DNA from: an uncultured Clostridia bacterium
GTDB lineage: Bacteria > Bacillota > Clostridia > Lachnospirales > CAG-274
Direction: 5' to 3'
Assembly: GCA_947629215.1 (NCBI GenBank)
Contig: CANRCU010000167.1
Span: 1 to 5,344 of the forward strand
Length of the DNA stretch: 5,344 nucleotides
Below the pieces are notes generated by a model. It had not been told where the DNA came from. It made no database searches and was given only the letters and a program-made list of their open reading frames with translations. A program made the translations under genes and the position numbers. The stretch's first letter is position 1. Every line of letters starts with the position of its first letter. This document shows positions 4,772 to 5,344 of this stretch, one piece after another.

Positions 4772-5344
4772 ATGCGAAAAATAATTACATTATTTATAGC
4801 AGCTGCCTTGATAACAGCCTGTACGGCAGGTTGCTCACAAAAGGAAGCCCAGCCTGTGGAAGGGAAAAAAGTAGCGTATATCATGTATATGTCTTCTTCG
4901 CCCATTTTTGAGCTGTGGTCGGAGTCCTTTACAAAGACGGCAGAAGCCCTCGGCATGGAGGCGGACACTTTTTTCTGTGATGATAGCGACAAGGAATGGA
5001 AAAACAGAATTTTGCAATGCGCAAAAGACGGTTATAACGGACTGTTGGTATCACACGGCGGCGAAGATTATGCATGGGAATTTCTGACAGACGTGCTGAA
5101 AGAATACCCTGCTCTGAAAATAGCAACCTTTGATACCTCTTTCAGAAACGAAAACGGCGAAACGGAAACAATTGACGGTGTGGTTCAGCTCTTCCAGCAG
5201 GATCCCGGGCTTGCATCGGCTCTGGCAGAGGAGATATTAGCCATGTATCCGGATAAAGCGGAGAAAAAAGAAGCGGTCAATATACTGCAGGTACAGGAAG
5301 AAAATTACATTATTGCTTTTGACCGACGTCAGGAAGGCTATCGG
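4772..5344 (+). CDS. Substrate-binding lipoprotein, ABC-type sugar family (partial)
   Basis: The first 191 residues of a secreted lipoprotein, cut by the window end. A signal peptide (MRKIITLFIAAALITACTAGC) carries two possible lipobox cysteines: Cys17 after I-T-A, nearer consensus, and Cys21 after T-A-G. The mature part starts the type 1 periplasmic-binding-protein fold: KVAYIMYMSSSPIFELWSES (first strand and helix of the N-lobe), then ALGMEADTFFCDD, then DGYNGLLVSHGG and IATFDTS at the strand ends that line the ligand cleft. This is the pattern of the RbsB-like sugar-binding family (Peripla_BP_4). The protein would sit anchored outside the membrane and hand a ligand, likely a sugar or related small molecule, to an ABC permease encoded downstream. 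It could instead act as a sensor accessory. AAGGAG at 4759-4764 lies seven bases before the ATG. The ligand cannot be read from this part. Confidence 0.88.
   Translation, partial: MRKIITLFIAAALITACTAGCSQKEAQPVEGKKVAYIMYMSSSPIFELWSESFTKTAEALGMEADTFFCDDSDKEWKNRILQCAKDGYNGLLVSHGGEDYAWEFLTDVLKEYPALKIATFDTSFRNENGETETIDGVVQLFQQDPGLASALAEEILAMYPDKAEKKEAVNILQVQEENYIIAFDRRQEGYR

Noticed and set aside
1..5344. CRISPR array, tRNA, rRNA or insertion sequence
   Set aside because: No regularly spaced repeats, cloverleaf, rRNA segments or transposase-like protein could be seen on either strand.

Overview
The window reads as a stretch of chromosome from a Gram-positive, moderately AT-rich anaerobe of the Clostridia, most likely a gut Oscillospiraceae/Ruminococcaceae relative. 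The support is strong AGGAGG-type ribosome binding sites, a DUF4364 gene (a family typical of Clostridia), a DUF6485-type small cysteine-rich protein, a GHKL/LytTR two-component pair and a lipobox-bearing ABC binding protein. The taxon is an inference; no rRNA or other marker gene is present.

Layout, all genes on the + strand. (1) Positions 1-311 hold the C-terminal end of O-acetylhomoserine sulfhydrylase, closed by a strong intrinsic terminator (320-356). (2) A sigma-A-like promoter (451-479) drives a two-gene unit: a DUF4364 winged-helix-type protein (511-1101) and, overlapping it by four bases, a family 6 uracil-DNA-glycosylase-superfamily enzyme (DNA-deoxyinosine glycosylase, 1098-1598). 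A probable terminator follows at 1640-1669. (3) A gene-free stretch (1599-1994) contains inverted repeats, a promoter (1760-1788) and a leader of about 200 nt that ends in a terminator-like hairpin directly before the next ribosome binding site. (4) A LytTR response regulator (1995-2720) and a seven-segment GHKL sensor kinase of the AgrC/HPK10 type (2720-4000) overlap by one base and end at a UUCG-loop terminator (4016-4040). (5) After a second promoter region (4041-4186) comes a run of three genes: a 63-residue protein with eight cysteines (4187-4378), a 102-residue protein with weak Nif11-like features (4442-4750), and the first 191 residues of a periplasmic-binding-protein-type lipoprotein (4772-5344, running off the window).

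How the parts may work together: the two-component pair resembles peptide-pheromone systems, but no agrB/agrD-like genes lie next to it in the window. Its closest possible target is the downstream operon. That operon has an extended -10 promoter with a poor -35, and a 17-base element sits just upstream. An inverted copy of the element (15 of 17 identical) lies in the leader of the response-regulator gene. The link (kinase to regulator to small proteins plus binding protein) is inference, and it is the most interesting hypothesis this window offers.
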